From NCBI RefSeq assembly GCF_014083985.1, contig NZ_CP046907.1, forward strand, positions 3,386,501-3,450,500: a DNA stretch of 64,000 nt, in the 5' to 3' direction. A program made the position numbers and the translations under genes. The notes under the pieces are model-generated. The model searched no databases, was not told where the DNA came from, and worked only from the letters and a program-made list of their open reading frames with translations. This document shows positions 26,852 to 36,587 of the stretch, in pieces. Every line of letters starts with the position of its first letter. Position 1 is the stretch's first letter. This DNA is from Streptomyces sp. SCUT-3 (GTDB taxonomy: Bacteria; Actinomycetota; Actinomycetes; Streptomycetales; Streptomycetaceae).

Positions 26852-28165
26852 GTGCTCACCGCGTTCGCCCGGGCGTTCAAAACGCCCGACCTGCGCAAGA
26901 AGCTGCTGTTCACGCTGGGCATCATGGTGCTGTTCCGGCTGGGAGCGCACATCCCCGTGCCCGGAGTCAGCTGGAGCGCCGTCAACGCGTGCGTGGAAGC
27001 AGCCAACACCTCCGGCCTCTTCGGCCTGGTGAACCTCTTCAGCGGCGGAGCCCTGCTCCAGCTGACGATCTTCGCCCTGGGCATCATGCCCTACATCACG
27101 GCCAGCATCATCCTCCAGCTGCTGACGGTGGTGATCCCGCGGCTGGAGGCCCTCAAGAAGGAGGGCCAGGCCGGCACCGCGAAGATCACCCAGTACACCC
27201 GCTACCTGACGGTCGCGCTCGCCGTGCTCCAGGCCACCGGCCTGGTGGCCACCGCCCGCAGCGGCACCCTCTTCCCGGGGTGCGCGCAGGCGTCGATGAT
27301 CGTGCCCGACCAGTCGATCTTCACCACCATGGTCATGGTCGTCACCATGACCGCCGGCGCCGCCTGCCTGATGTGGCTGGGCGAGCTGATCACCGACCGC
27401 GGCATCGGCAACGGCATGTCGATCCTGATGTTCCTGTCCATCGCGGCCGGCTTCCCCGGCGCCCTGTGGGCCATCAAGCAGCAGGGCAAGATCATGGACG
27501 GCTGGTTCGACTTCGGCACCGTGATCGTCGTGGGCCTCGCCATGGTGGGCCTGGTGGTCTTCGTGGAGCAGGCCCAGCGCCGGGTTCCCGTCCAGTACGC
27601 GAAGAGGATGGTCGGACGCCGTTCCTACGGCGGTACGTCCACGTACATCCCGCTCAAGGTGAATCAGGCGGGTGTGATTCCCGTCATCTTCGCTTCTTCG
27701 CTGCTCTACATCCCGGCCTTGATCATCCAGTTCAGCGGGTCCCAGGAGTCCGGATGGGCGCAGTGGATTCAGGCTAATTTGGTACAGCCCAGCAGCCCGA
27801 TTTACATCATTACGTACTTCCTGTTGATCGTTTTCTTCGCCTTCTTCTACGTGGCGATCTCGTTCAACCCCGAGGAAGTCGCGGACAACATGAAGAAGTA
27901 TGGTGGTTTCATCCCGGGCATCCGGGCGGGTCGCCCCACTGCGGAGTACCTCAGCTACGTGCTCAACCGAATCACCTGGCCGGGGTCGCTGTACCTGGGA
28001 CTGATTGCGCTCGTGCCCACGGTGGCGCTGGTGCTGTTCAACGCGGACCAGAACTTCCCGTTCGGTGGGACCAGCATCCTCATCATCGTGGGTGTCGGCC
28101 TGGAGACCGTGAAGCAGATCGAGAGTCAGCTCCAGCAGCGCAACTACGAAGGGTTCCTCCGCTGA
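26852..28165 (+). CDS. secY: Protein translocase channel SecY
   Basis: Main channel of the Sec translocon, 437 residues with about ten membrane segments. It begins [20 protein letters not shown] and includes the plug-region glycines and the cytoplasmic loop [20 protein letters not shown] (about 250-270). GTG 26852 has CAGGAGGCA directly upstream, which decides the start against the longer open frame. Codons around 27780-27860 are a little richer in A and T than the neighbours. The TGA overlaps the ATG of adk. Confidence 0.98.
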   Translation: MLTAFARAFKTPDLRKKLLFTLGIMVLFRLGAHIPVPGVSWSAVNACVEAANTSGLFGLVNLFSGGALLQLTIFALGIMPYITASIILQLLTVVIPRLEALKKEGQAGTAKITQYTRYLTVALAVLQATGLVATARSGTLFPGCAQASMIVPDQSIFTTMVMVVTMTAGAACLMWLGELITDRGIGNGMSILMFLSIAAGFPGALWAIKQQGKIMDGWFDFGTVIVVGLAMVGLVVFVEQAQRRVPVQYAKRMVGRRSYGGTSTYIPLKVNQAGVIPVIFASSLLYIPALIIQFSGSQESGWAQWIQANLVQPSSPIYIITYFLLIVFFAFFYVAISFNPEEVADNMKKYGGFIPGIRAGRPTAEYLSYVLNRITWPGSLYLGLIALVPTVALVLFNADQNFPFGGTSILIIVGVGLETVKQIESQLQQRNYEGFLR

Positions 28166-28821
28166 TGCGAATTGTCCTCGTCGGACCTCCTGGAGCAGGA
28201 AAGGGCACCCAGGCCCAGTTCCTCGCCAAGAACCTGTCGATCCCGCACATCTCCACAGGCGACCTCTTCCGCGCGAACATCAGCCAGGGCACCCCCCTCG
28301 GCCTGGAGGCGCAGAAGTACATCAAGGCGGGCGACCTGGTCCCCGACGAGGTCACCATCGGGATGGTCAAGGACCGCCTGGCCCGCCCCGACGCGCAGGA
28401 GGGCTTCCTCCTGGACGGCTTCCCGCGCAACATCGCGCAGGCACAGGTTCTGGACGCCATGCTCACCGAGCTCGGCGGCGGCCTGGACGCCGTCCTGGAC
28501 CTGGAGGTCCCGGAGGACGAAGTCGTCAAGCGGATCGCCGGCCGGCGCACCTGCCGCAAGGACAGCAGCCACACCTTCCACGTCGTCTACACCCCCTCCA
28601 AGGTCGAGGACGTGTGCGACGTGTGCGGCGGCGAGCTGTACCAGCGCGAGGACGACAGCGAGGACACCGTCCGCAAGCGGCTGGAGGTCTACCACAACCT
28701 CACCGAGCCGCTGGTGGGCTACTACGAGAAGCAGGGCCTCCTGGTGACCGTCCCCGCCCTGGGGAAGGTCGACGAGGTGACCGCGCGGGCGATGGACGCA
28801 CTGAGGTCCAAGAAGGCCTGA
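28165..28821 (+). CDS. adk: Adenylate kinase
   Basis: Interconverts ATP, ADP and AMP. 218 residues. P-loop GPPGAGKGT at 7-15; LLDGFPRN at 82-89. The lid has Cys130, Cys151 and Cys154 (RRTC ... CDVCGGEL), so three of the four usual zinc-lid positions are Cys. It overlaps the secY stop by one base, so it is translationally coupled. A perfect hairpin follows. Confidence 0.98.
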   Translation: MRIVLVGPPGAGKGTQAQFLAKNLSIPHISTGDLFRANISQGTPLGLEAQKYIKAGDLVPDEVTIGMVKDRLARPDAQEGFLLDGFPRNIAQAQVLDAMLTELGGGLDAVLDLEVPEDEVVKRIAGRRTCRKDSSHTFHVVYTPSKVEDVCDVCGGELYQREDDSEDTVRKRLEVYHNLTEPLVGYYEKQGLLVTVPALGKVDEVTARAMDALRSKKA

Positions 28822-28844
28822 CGGCGGACACGCGAAGCAAGCAG

Positions 28845-28883
28845 TGACGGCCGCGGCGCTCAGCGAGAGCGCCGCGGCCGTCA
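28845..28883 (+). terminator. 17-bp perfect hairpin after adk
   Basis: Arms 28845-28861 and 28867-28883 are exact complements around loop AGCGA. No T-run. It probably ends the secY-adk transcript; map then needs its own start. Confidence 0.8.
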
Positions 28884-28942
28884 CGTGCGGGGGGCCCGGA
28901 CCGTTACGGTTGAGGCCGGGCCGCAAGAGATTGGGAAGAACG

Positions 28943-29776
28943 ATGGTGGAGATCAAGACCCCCGAACAGATCGCCAGGATGCGCGAGGCCGGCCTCGTGG
29001 TGGCGCGGGCGCTCCAGGCCTGCCGCGAGGCGGTCGAGCCCGGGGTCACCACCAAGGACCTGGACGAGATCGCGGCGCGGGTGATCCGCGAGCACGGGGC
29101 GAAGTCCAACTTCCTCGGCTACGGCGGCTTCCCCGCGACGATCTGCACCTCGGTGAACGACGTGGTGGTGCACGGCATCCCCGGCGGTCAGGAGCTGCGG
29201 GACGGCGACATCGTCTCCATCGACTGCGGGGCGATCGTCGACGGCTGGCACGGCGACTCCGCGATCACCGTCTTCGTGGGCGAGGGCCACCCGCAGGAGC
29301 TGCACGACCTGAGCCGGGTCACCGAGGAGTCCATGTGGGCCGGCATCGCCGCGGTCCGCAAGGGCAACCGGCTGGTCGACATCAGCAAGGCGATCGAGGG
29401 CTACGTCCGCCGCCAGCCCCGGCCGGCGAACGGCCGCTACGGCATCGTCGAGGACTACGGGGGCCACGGCATCGGCAGCGCGATGCACATGGACCCGCAC
29501 CTGCTGAACTACGTGGACCGCCGGCGCGGCCGCGGCCCGAAGCTGGTGCCCGGCTTCTGCATCGCCATCGAGCCCATGCTCAGCCTGGGCACCCCCCGCA
29601 CCCACGTCCTCGAGGACGACTGGACGGTCAAGACCGACGACGGCACCTGGGCCAGCCACTGGGAGCACTCGGTCGCGCTGACCGAGGAGGGCCCCCTGGT
29701 GCTGACCGCCTTCGACGGCGGCCGGGCGAAGCTCGCCGAGTACGGGGTGCAGGCCGCCCCCGACCCCCTGGCGTGA
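28943..29776 (+). CDS. map: Methionine aminopeptidase, type I
   Basis: Removes initiator methionine from new proteins. 277 residues. The five metal ligands expected for the family are Asp94, Asp105, His165, Glu200 and Glu231 (SIDCG, WHGDSA, GGHGIGS, AIEPM, WEHS). I chose ATG 28943 (MVEIKTPEQIARMREAGLVV), with GGGAAGA upstream; the open frame from 28844 covers the adk hairpin and is not conserved-looking. Confidence 0.97.
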   Translation: MVEIKTPEQIARMREAGLVVARALQACREAVEPGVTTKDLDEIAARVIREHGAKSNFLGYGGFPATICTSVNDVVVHGIPGGQELRDGDIVSIDCGAIVDGWHGDSAITVFVGEGHPQELHDLSRVTEESMWAGIAAVRKGNRLVDISKAIEGYVRRQPRPANGRYGIVEDYGGHGIGSAMHMDPHLLNYVDRRRGRGPKLVPGFCIAIEPMLSLGTPRTHVLEDDWTVKTDDGTWASHWEHSVALTEEGPLVLTAFDGGRAKLAEYGVQAAPDPLA

Positions 29777-29788
29777 TCCACTCCACGA

Positions 29789-29818
29789 CGGCCCCGCGCG
29801 ACCGGCTCCGCGGGGCCG
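29789..29818 (+). terminator. 10-bp hairpin after map
   Basis: CGGCCCCGCG (29789-29798) pairs with CGCGGGGCCG (29809-29818) around a ten-base loop, 12 bases after the map stop. Confidence 0.65.
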
Positions 29819-29866
29819 CGGGGCCGCACGCATGACGATCTTCCCTCTTGGGCATAACCTCCCGGA

Positions 29867-29896
29867 TTCGTTTTTTCGGACGGGCTGACGTAGACT
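29867..29896 (+). promoter_or_regulatory. Candidate promoter of infA
   Basis: -10 TAGACT (29891-29896) with a poor -35 TTCGTT (29867-29872) at 18-base spacing, in an unusually T-rich patch (TTTTTT at 29871-29876). It would give a leader of about 64 bases. Confidence 0.5.
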
Positions 29897-29966
29897 GACG
29901 CGTCGGTGCGCTCATGCCTGCGTGTGTGTGCGAACCGATCCAGGTAGCCGATTCGGAAGGCGAAGC

Positions 29967-30188
29967 GTGGCCAAGAAGCAAGGTGCCATCGAAATTGAGG
30001 GCACCGTGATCGAGTCTCTGCCGAACGCCATGTTCAAGGTGGAGCTCCAGAACGGTCACAAGGTCCTCGCGCACATCAGCGGCAAGATGCGTATGCACTA
30101 CATCCGCATCCTTCCCGACGACCGGGTCGTGGTGGAGCTGTCTCCCTACGACCTCACGCGCGGCCGGATCGTCTACCGCTACAAGTAG
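29967..30188 (+). CDS. infA: Translation initiation factor IF-1
   Basis: A 73-residue single OB-fold protein that blocks the A site during initiation. Sequence [20 protein letters not shown] through [15 protein letters not shown] is the full family length. GTG 29967 is chosen with GGAAGG six bases upstream; the longer open frame from 29922 has no support. First gene of infA-rpmJ-rpsM-rpsK-rpoA-rplQ. Confidence 0.98.
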   Translation: MAKKQGAIEIEGTVIESLPNAMFKVELQNGHKVLAHISGKMRMHYIRILPDDRVVVELSPYDLTRGRIVYRYK

Positions 30189-30247
30189 ATCTCGCTGTCG
30201 CACCGCCCCGGCGGTGTGCCGGCACGACCCGGAGAACCTCACATCCC

Positions 30248-30361
30248 ATGAAGGTCAAGCCGAGCGTCAAGAAGATCTGCGACAAGTGCAAGGTGATCCG
30301 CCGCCACGGCCGGGTCATGGTCATCTGCGACAACCTGCGCCACAAGCAGCGCCAGGGCTGA
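30248..30361 (+). CDS. rpmJ: 50S ribosomal protein L36
   Basis: A 37-residue zinc ribbon, [20 protein letters not shown] onwards. Cys11, Cys14, Cys27 and His32 are the zinc ligands, so this is the zinc-containing form. Too short for most gene finders, but the match is complete. CGGAG lies upstream of ATG 30248. Confidence 0.97.
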   Translation: MKVKPSVKKICDKCKVIRRHGRVMVICDNLRHKQRQG

Positions 30362-30424
30362 CGCACACCGACCTGCACTCCGCAGTTCTCCGCGCGACGC
30401 ACCACACGTTCATACGCAGTCACC

Positions 30425-30443
30425 CGTCCCCCTGAGGGGGACG
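30425..30443 (+). promoter_or_regulatory. Hairpin between rpmJ and rpsM
   Basis: CGTCCCCC (30425-30432), loop TGA, GGGGGACG (30436-30443), in a 191-base gap that otherwise shows no clear promoter. Possible attenuator. Confidence 0.5.
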
Positions 30444-30552
30444 ACACCCCCGGCGGAGGCCGGGGACCCGTCGGGACCCGGCCGCGCGGCCACCGGTCCC
30501 TGCGGGGGAGGTGCTGCGGAAGACCTCCGTACAGCCATCAGGAGCCACGTCA

Positions 30553-30933
30553 ATGGCACGCATCGAAGGCGTTGATCTCCCGCGCGAGAAGCGCGTCGAG
30601 GTCGCCCTCACCTACGTCTTCGGCATCGGTCGCACCCGTGCTCAGGAGACCCTGAAGAACACCGGTGTGAACCCCGACACCCGCGTCCGCGACCTTGCCG
30701 AGGAAGACCTCGTCAAGATCCGCGAGTGGGTCAGCGCCAACTACAAGACCGAGGGTGACCTCCGTCGCGAGGTCCAGGCCGACATCCGCCGCAAGGTGGA
30801 GATCGGCTGCTACGCGGGTCTGCGGCACCGTCGCGGCCTGCCGGTCCGCGGCCAGCGCACCCACACCAACGCCCGCACCCGCAAGGGTCCGCGTCGCGCC
30901 ATCGCCGGCAAGAAGAAGCCGGGCAAGAAGTAG
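30553..30933 (+). CDS. rpsM: 30S ribosomal protein S13
   Basis: S13 contacts P-site tRNA and the subunit bridge. 126 residues, [20 protein letters not shown] to the basic C-terminus [15 protein letters not shown] 30553 with CAGGAG about eight bases upstream, preferred over the in-frame start at 30511. rpsK follows after 65 bases. Confidence 0.98.
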   Translation: MARIEGVDLPREKRVEVALTYVFGIGRTRAQETLKNTGVNPDTRVRDLAEEDLVKIREWVSANYKTEGDLRREVQADIRRKVEIGCYAGLRHRRGLPVRGQRTHTNARTRKGPRRAIAGKKKPGKK

Positions 30934-30998
30934 TCCTCACCGGACGCTGCTAGCGGTCCGAGTTGCAGGACCGACCACCTCCACGGGAGTTTTCACAT

Positions 30999-31403
30999 AT
31001 GCCTCCGAAGGGCCGTCAGGCCGGCGCCAAGAAGGTGCGCCGCAAGGAGAAGAAGAACGTCGCTCACGGGCACGCCCACATCAAGAGCACGTTCAACAAC
31101 ACCATCGTCTCGATCACCGACCCCACGGGCAACGTGATCTCCTGGGCCTCGGCCGGACACGTGGGCTTCAAGGGCTCGCGCAAGTCCACGCCGTTCGCCG
31201 CGCAGATGGCCGCCGAGTCGGCCGCCCGCCGCGCGCAGGAGCACGGCATGCGCAAGGTCGACGTCTTCGTCAAGGGCCCCGGCTCCGGCCGCGAGACCGC
31301 GATCCGCTCCCTCCAGGCCACCGGCCTCGAGGTCGGCTCGATCCAGGACGTCACCCCGACGCCGCACAACGGCTGCCGTCCGCCGAAGCGCCGCCGCGTC
31401 TGA
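30999..31403 (+). CDS. rpsK: 30S ribosomal protein S11
   Basis: S11 lies on the 30S platform near the E site. 134 residues from ATG 30999 ([20 protein letters not shown]) to [12 protein letters not shown], full length. Unlike E. coli, rpsD is not between rpsK and rpoA, which is the normal Streptomyces order. Confidence 0.98.
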   Translation: MPPKGRQAGAKKVRRKEKKNVAHGHAHIKSTFNNTIVSITDPTGNVISWASAGHVGFKGSRKSTPFAAQMAAESAARRAQEHGMRKVDVFVKGPGSGRETAIRSLQATGLEVGSIQDVTPTPHNGCRPPKRRRV

Positions 31404-31413
31404 TCCACCCGGA

Positions 31414-31456
31414 CCCCGCCCCCGTTAGTACGGGCGGGGACCGTCACGGGCGGTCC
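31414..31456 (+). terminator. Two hairpins between rpsK and rpoA
   Basis: CCCCGCCCCCG with CGGGCGGGG (31414-31439, one bulge), then GGACCG (31438-31443) with CGGTCC (31451-31456). They share bases, so they are alternatives. This looks like an attenuator-type structure; TTGAAT (about 31487) may belong to a promoter for rpoA. Confidence 0.45.
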
Positions 31457-31535
31457 GTGCCGCGAGGCCCGGGCCGCCCGTACCCTTGAATCCTCGGCGT
31501 CAAATAGCGGGCGTCGAAGAACCTGGAGGAACACC

Positions 31536-32558
31536 ATGCTGATCGCTCAGCGTCCGTCGCTGACCGAAGAGGTCGTCGACGAATACCGCTCGCGGTTCGT
31601 CATCGAGCCGCTGGAGCCGGGCTTCGGCTACACCCTCGGCAACTCCCTGCGCCGCACCCTGCTGTCCTCGATCCCCGGTGCCGCCGTCACCAGCATCCGG
31701 ATCGACGGCGTCCTGCACGAGTTCACCACCGTGCCGGGCGTCAAGGAGGACGTCACCGACCTCATCCTCAACATCAAGCAGCTGGTCGTCTCCTCGGAGC
31801 ACGACGAGCCGGTCGTGATGTACCTGCGCAAGCAGGGCCCGGGTGTGGTCACCGCCGCCGACATCGCCCCGCCGGCCGGTGTCGAGGTGCACAACCCCGA
31901 CCTCGTGCTCGCCACGCTGAACGCCAAGGGCAAGCTGGAGATGGAGCTGACCGTCGAGCGCGGTCGCGGCTACGTCTCCGCCGTCCAGAACAAGCAGCAG
32001 GGCCAGGAGATCGGCCGCATCCCGGTCGACTCCATCTACAGCCCGGTGCTCAAGGTCACCTACAAGGTCGAGGCGACCCGTGTCGAGCAGCGCACGGACT
32101 TCGACAAGCTGATCGTGGACGTCGAGACCAAGCAGGCCATGCGGCCCCGCGACGCCATGGCGTCCGCGGGCAAGACCCTGGTCGAGCTGTTCGGTCTGGC
32201 GCGCGAGCTCAACATCGACGCCGAGGGCATCGACATGGGCCCGTCCCCGACGGACGCCGCCCTGGCCGCCGACCTCGCGCTGCCGATCGAGGAGCTCGAG
32301 CTCACCGTCCGCTCCTACAACTGCCTCAAGCGCGAGGGCATCCACTCCGTGGGCGAGCTCGTGGCGCGCTCCGAGGCCGACCTGCTCGACATCCGCAACT
32401 TCGGTGCGAAGTCGATCGACGAGGTCAAGGCGAAGCTGGCCGGCATGGGCCTGGCCCTCAAGGACAGCCCGCCCGGATTCGACCCGACCGCCGCCGCCGA
32501 CGCCTTCGGCGCCGACGACGACTCCGACTCCGGCTTCGTGGAGACCGAGCAGTACTGA
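31536..32558 (+). CDS. rpoA: RNA polymerase alpha subunit
   Basis: Alpha starts polymerase assembly and binds activators and UP elements. 340 residues: N-terminal assembly domain (about 1-230), linker, and C-terminal DNA-binding domain (about 245-320, [20 protein letters not shown]). An acidic tail [14 protein letters not shown] closes it. Strong ribosome site CTGGAGGA before ATG 31536. Confidence 0.99.
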   Translation: MLIAQRPSLTEEVVDEYRSRFVIEPLEPGFGYTLGNSLRRTLLSSIPGAAVTSIRIDGVLHEFTTVPGVKEDVTDLILNIKQLVVSSEHDEPVVMYLRKQGPGVVTAADIAPPAGVEVHNPDLVLATLNAKGKLEMELTVERGRGYVSAVQNKQQGQEIGRIPVDSIYSPVLKVTYKVEATRVEQRTDFDKLIVDVETKQAMRPRDAMASAGKTLVELFGLARELNIDAEGIDMGPSPTDAALAADLALPIEELELTVRSYNCLKREGIHSVGELVARSEADLLDIRNFGAKSIDEVKAKLAGMGLALKDSPPGFDPTAAADAFGADDDSDSGFVETEQY

Positions 32559-32653
32559 GCCGGCAGGCTCGCACCATCTCCGGCAGGGCGCCCGCCCTGC
32601 CGGACTGACACCGGTACCTGACACGGCCGGTGCAGACACGGAGGAGAAACACC

Positions 32654-33181
32654 ATGCCGAAGCCCACCAAGGGCGCCCGTCTGGGCGGCAGCGCCGCGCA
32701 CGAGCGGCACATGCTGGCGAACCTCGCCAGGTCGCTGTTCGAGCACGGCCGGATCACCACCACCGAGGCCAAGGCGCGCCGTCTGCGCCCGGTCGCGGAG
32801 CGGCTGATCACCAAGGCGAAGAAGGGCGACATCCACAACCGTCGCCAGGTGCTGCAGACGATCACCGACAAGAGCATCGTCCACACGCTCTTCACGGAGA
32901 TCGCCCCGCGGTACGAGAACCGCCCCGGCGGTTACACCCGCATCACCAAGATCGGCAACCGTCGTGGCGACAACGCCCCGATGGCGGTCATCGAGCTGGT
33001 CGAGGCCCTGACCGTGCAGCAGACCGCTGTCGGCGAGGCCGAGGCCGCCACCAAGCGCTCCGCCAAGGACGCCGAGGCCGCCAAGGCCGAGGAGACCGCG
33101 GAGGAGACGAAGGCCGAGGAGACCCCGGCCGAGGACGCCAAGGCCGAGGAGACCCCGGCCGAGGAGTCGAAGGACGCCTGA
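32654..33181 (+). CDS. rplQ: 50S ribosomal protein L17 with acidic repeat tail
   Basis: L17 lies near the exit tunnel. 175 residues from ATG 32654 ([28 protein letters not shown] upstream). The core ends near residue 120. The remaining 50 or so are an Ala/Glu/Lys tail with short repeats ([18 protein letters not shown]), as in other actinobacteria. Strong terminator follows. Confidence 0.98.
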   Translation: MPKPTKGARLGGSAAHERHMLANLARSLFEHGRITTTEAKARRLRPVAERLITKAKKGDIHNRRQVLQTITDKSIVHTLFTEIAPRYENRPGGYTRITKIGNRRGDNAPMAVIELVEALTVQQTAVGEAEAATKRSAKDAEAAKAEETAEETKAEETPAEDAKAEETPAEESKDA

Positions 33182-33201
33182 GCAGGCATTCCGGCTCACG
33201 G

Positions 33202-33237
33202 ACGGGCCCGCCCCCAGACCTCTGGGAGCGGGCCCGT
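33202..33237 (+). terminator. Terminator between rplQ and truA
   Basis: ACGGGCCCGC (33202-33211) pairs with GCGGGCCCGT (33228-33237), and inside it CCCAGA pairs with TCTGGG. The first bases after it are TCC. Confidence 0.85.
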
Positions 33238-33282
33238 TCCGCATGACGCGGCACGGTGCCGTACGACGAGAGAGGTTCAACG

Positions 33283-34197
33283 GTGAGTGACGAGGTGGAG
33301 CCCGGCTTCGTGCGGGTCCGGCTGGACCTGTCCTACGACGGCACGGACTTCTCGGGGTGGGCGCGGCAGCGCGAGCGCCGCACGGTGCAGGGGGAGCTGG
33401 AGAGCGCCCTGCAGACGGTGATGAGGATGCCGGACCCGGTGGAGCTGACGGTCGCCGGCCGCACGGACGCCGGCGTGCACGCCCGGGGCCAGGTGGCCCA
33501 CCTCGACCTGCCCGAGGAGGTCTGGGCGGCCCAGGAGGAGAAGCTGGTCCGCCGGCTGGCCGGCCGGCTGCCCCGGGACGTGCGGGTGTGGAAGGCGGAA
33601 CGGGCCCCTGCGGGCTTCGACGCGCGCTTCTCCGCGGTGTGGCGCCGCTACGCCTACCGGGTCTGCGACCACCCCGGCGGCGTCGACCCGCTGCTGCGCG
33701 CCCACGTGCTGTGGGCCGACCGCCCCCTCGACCTGGACCTGATGAACCTGGCCGCCGCCGAGCTGCTGGGCGAGCACGACTTCGCCGCCTACTGCAAGAA
33801 GCGGGAGGGCGCGACCACCATCCGCACCCTGCTGGACCTGTACTGGGAGCGCACCGCGGACGGGGTCGCGGTGGCCACCGTGCGGGCCGACGCCTTCTGC
33901 CACAACATGGTCCGCGCCCTGGTCGGGGCGATGCTGCTGGTGGGCTACGGCAAGCGGCCGCCGGGGTTCCCCGGCGAGGTGCTGGCCGGCCGGGTGCGGA
34001 ACTCCGCGGTCAACGTGGTGCGCCCGCACGGCCTGACCCTGGAGGAGGTCGGCTACCCGGCCGACGAGCTGCTGGCCGCCCGCAGCAGGGAGGCGCGCAA
34101 CCGGCGCACCCTGCCCTGCCGCCCGGACCTGCCCCTCGCCCCGGACGCTGCCCCGGCCCCGGACAGGGCGCCGGCCCCGGGCACGGACGCCGGCTGA
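33283..34197 (+). CDS. truA: tRNA pseudouridine synthase A
   Basis: Makes pseudouridine at positions 38-40 of tRNA anticodon arms. 304 residues. Catalytic Asp62 lies in [14 protein letters not shown] (57-70). Further family motifs are [16 protein letters not shown] and [11 protein letters not shown]. The end is a Pro/Ala/Asp-rich tail of about 25 residues. GTG 33283 follows GAGAGG; the ATG-equivalent at 33256 is less likely. Follows rplQ as in other Streptomyces. Confidence 0.97.
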   Translation: MSDEVEPGFVRVRLDLSYDGTDFSGWARQRERRTVQGELESALQTVMRMPDPVELTVAGRTDAGVHARGQVAHLDLPEEVWAAQEEKLVRRLAGRLPRDVRVWKAERAPAGFDARFSAVWRRYAYRVCDHPGGVDPLLRAHVLWADRPLDLDLMNLAAAELLGEHDFAAYCKKREGATTIRTLLDLYWERTADGVAVATVRADAFCHNMVRALVGAMLLVGYGKRPPGFPGEVLAGRVRNSAVNVVRPHGLTLEEVGYPADELLAARSREARNRRTLPCRPDLPLAPDAAPAPDRAPAPGTDAG

Positions 34198-34266
34198 CCG
34201 GCGGGGCGGGCACCGGGCCCGTCCCGCCGGTCAGCCGTTCCGCCGTCCCGTCGGCCGTCCCGCCGG

Positions 34267-36333
34267 TCAGCCGACCGTGAACGTCCGGCTGGTGCCGGTG
34301 AAGGCGGTGACGCGGCCGAGCAGGTCCTTGGCGTCGCCGTGGTGGACGATGCGGTAGGTGCCCGGTGCCGTGTCCTCGGGGACCGTCCAGGTGACGGTGG
34401 CCGTGGAGACGGCCGCGTACTCGCGCTTCCAGCGGTAGACGGTGGACCAGTCGTTGTCGGTGGCCACGGTCCGCCAGGCGCCGCCGGCGTACCGCTGGAC
34501 CTCCAGGAACGTGTTCTCGGTGCGGAGGTTGTTCCGGGGGTGCCCGGTGTAGAAGACCGCCTCGGCCCGCTCGCCGCGCGCGTAGGACCCGGCGGGCTGG
34601 GTCTTGAGGTCGCCGAACTCCTTGCCCACCGGGGGCGCGTCCAGGACGACGCCGGGCTGCACGGTGAACTGCCGCCCGCCGAGCCGGGGCGGCTGCACGG
34701 CGCTGGGCGTCGGGGCGCCCTCCCGCAGTGCGGCGGCCAGGCGGCCGAGCTCCTGCTGGTAGGCGGGGAGGGTGTGGCGGCCGAAGTGGGTGGAGGCGCC
34801 CTCGTAGTGCTGGGCGTCGTACTCCTCGGGAGTGGTGACGTAGCCGGAGTAGGCGTTGGAGTAGCCGGCGAGGACGTGGTGGCGGGCGAGGCCGCCGAGT
34901 TCGCCGGCGACGGTGTCCAGGACCCGGTGGCCGGAGGCCGCGGTGAACTCGGCCGGGACGGCGGTGAGGGCGAGGGAGCCGATCCGCACGACCTGCAGCG
35001 GCAGGACCTGCGGGGACCAGGCCGGCTGCTGGCTGCCGGTGGCCAGGAAGACGGGCTTGGGCGCCTGGCAGCGGCGGACCTCGGCGGGTACGGGCGTGAC
35101 CACGGCCCCGGCCACCAGGAGCAGGGGGTTGGCCTCCAGTTCGCCCTCGTCCACGATGTCCGGTCCGGGGCCGTCCTCGGCGCCCGCGGTGAAGCCCTGG
35201 CCGAGGGCGGCGGGGCAGGTGCGGTGCACGGCCCCGTCGGGGGTGTACCGGCCGGAGACCTCGACGCCGGAGAAGTCGACGTAGCGCTGCCGGGCGTCGA
35301 TGGGCCCGGTGAGCACCTCGGTGGCGCCCTCGAAGAGCTCGCGGGCCTTGTCGGCCTGGAGGCCGCCGATGATCTCGGTGTTCCGGAACTCGTCGTCGGT
35401 GGGGCCGTGGGCGCCGCCGTCGCGCAGGTTCGGCGACATGTCGCCGGCGTTGGTCTGGGCGAAGGCGGCGACGAAGTCGCCCCGGTCCTTCCACTCGACG
35501 CCGTGCAGGTCGTGCTCGGTGCGGTACTGCGCGTAGCCCTTGTTGTCCGGGCTGATCAGGGTGTTCTCCGGGTTCATCGAGGTGGCGTGGCTGGCGAACC
35601 AGCTGACCATGCCGACGGGCCGGTCGCCCTGCTCGAAGCGCAGCACGGTCATGGCCGGGTCGACCGCGCCGGGGAAGCGGGCCTGCTCCTCGGCGGGGTT
35701 GCGCCGGAACGCCTCCGGCGAGCGGTTGACGCTGGCCCCGGTCAGCTCCCCGGTGGCGATCTTCACCGTGCCGGGCGCGAGGTCGGCGTCGGCCTCGGCG
35801 ACGGCGTCGACGATGCCGGAGACGATCGCCTCGAAGGTCTTCTCCTGGTGGCCGAGGACCGTGAGGTTGTACAGCAGGTGGTGGGAGAAGCCGCCCGGCC
35901 CCGCGTGGGTGTGGGTGGCCGACAGGATGACGTTGGACGCGTCGTAGCGGGAGCCGAACCGGGCGGCGAGCCGGTCCATGACCTCCTGGTGGACGCCCTG
36001 CATGACCATGCCGAGGTCGGTGTTGACGAACACCGCCCGGCCGCCACCGGGCTGGGCCACGGCGAAGGCCCGGGCCCACTGGCGGGAGTGGATCCCGGAG
36101 GTCTTCTGCTCCAGGCGGGCATAGCCCATCATGCCGATCTCGGCGGCCTCGCCGGTGATGTCGGCGATCCCGGTGCCCACCAGGTAGCCGCCGCCCGCGG
36201 CGGGGGCGCCGTCGGCCGGGGTCTGGGCCCGGGCCGGGCCCAGGGGGAGGAGGGGGAGGAGGAGGCAGGCCAGCAGGGCCGTCCTGCCCGCGCGCCGGGC
36301 GCGGCGCTTCGTGGATCCGGTCGTGCGCAGCAT
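34267..36333 (-). CDS. Secreted neutral ceramidase
   Basis: Hydrolyses ceramide to sphingosine and fatty acid outside the cell. 688 residues. Signal peptide: basic start MLRTTGSTKRRARRAG, hydrophobic TALLACLLLPLLPLG, likely cut after ARA (near residue 36). The zinc-site segment SATHTHAGPGGFSHH (138-152) and the nucleophile motif NAGDMSPN (Ser300) are intact, as are GYSNAYSGYVTTPEEY and a C-terminal beta-sandwich (about 550-688). ATG 36333 was chosen because it alone gives a clean signal peptide; the frame stays open far upstream. A TetR gene lies behind it. Streptomyces do not make much ceramide, so the substrate is probably from eukaryotes or other bacteria (inference). Confidence 0.95.
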   Translation of the reverse strand: MLRTTGSTKRRARRAGRTALLACLLLPLLPLGPARAQTPADGAPAAGGGYLVGTGIADITGEAAEIGMMGYARLEQKTSGIHSRQWARAFAVAQPGGGRAVFVNTDLGMVMQGVHQEVMDRLAARFGSRYDASNVILSATHTHAGPGGFSHHLLYNLTVLGHQEKTFEAIVSGIVDAVAEADADLAPGTVKIATGELTGASVNRSPEAFRRNPAEEQARFPGAVDPAMTVLRFEQGDRPVGMVSWFASHATSMNPENTLISPDNKGYAQYRTEHDLHGVEWKDRGDFVAAFAQTNAGDMSPNLRDGGAHGPTDDEFRNTEIIGGLQADKARELFEGATEVLTGPIDARQRYVDFSGVEVSGRYTPDGAVHRTCPAALGQGFTAGAEDGPGPDIVDEGELEANPLLLVAGAVVTPVPAEVRRCQAPKPVFLATGSQQPAWSPQVLPLQVVRIGSLALTAVPAEFTAASGHRVLDTVAGELGGLARHHVLAGYSNAYSGYVTTPEEYDAQHYEGASTHFGRHTLPAYQQELGRLAAALREGAPTPSAVQPPRLGGRQFTVQPGVVLDAPPVGKEFGDLKTQPAGSYARGERAEAVFYTGHPRNNLRTENTFLEVQRYAGGAWRTVATDNDWSTVYRWKREYAAVSTATVTWTVPEDTAPGTYRIVHHGDAKDLLGRVTAFTGTSRTFTVG

Positions 36334-36401
36334 GAGCAGCCCCAGGCGCGTCGAGGGCGGGAGGTGGCGGCCGGCGCGGGGAGGGCCGCGTCGGCCGCCC
36401 C

Positions 36402-36431
36402 AGCATGGGGCGGGGCCCGCGGCAGGGTCAA
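36402..36431 (-). promoter_or_regulatory. Candidate ceramidase promoter
   Basis: On the minus strand, TTGACC (36431-36426) and CATGCT (36407-36402) are 18 bases apart, giving a leader of about 60 bases before ATG 36333. Confidence 0.5.
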
Positions 36432-36449
36432 TGGTCCCGACACCGGAAA

Positions 36450-36466
36450 CCGAAAAGTGATTTCGG
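36450..36466. promoter_or_regulatory. Inverted repeat, candidate TetR operator
   Basis: CCGAAA-AGTGA-TTTCGG, 17 bases, lies 18 bases upstream of the -35 box of the ceramidase and between it and the TetR gene. Its length and symmetry suit a TetR dimer. Confidence 0.45.
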
Positions 36467-36587
36467 ATCAGGAGCGCTGCGCGGCAAAGGAGTCGGGCGG
36501 CAGGACCGGCCCGGGCCCGGCCCCCGTGCCGGGTCCGCCGTGTTCGGACCCGCCGTGCCCAGGTCCCCGCGCCGGGTCCTCCGTGCT

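Noticed and set aside
31404-31535. Missing rpsD as a deletion in the alpha operon
   Set aside because: rpsD is located elsewhere in Streptomyces, so its absence here is normal.
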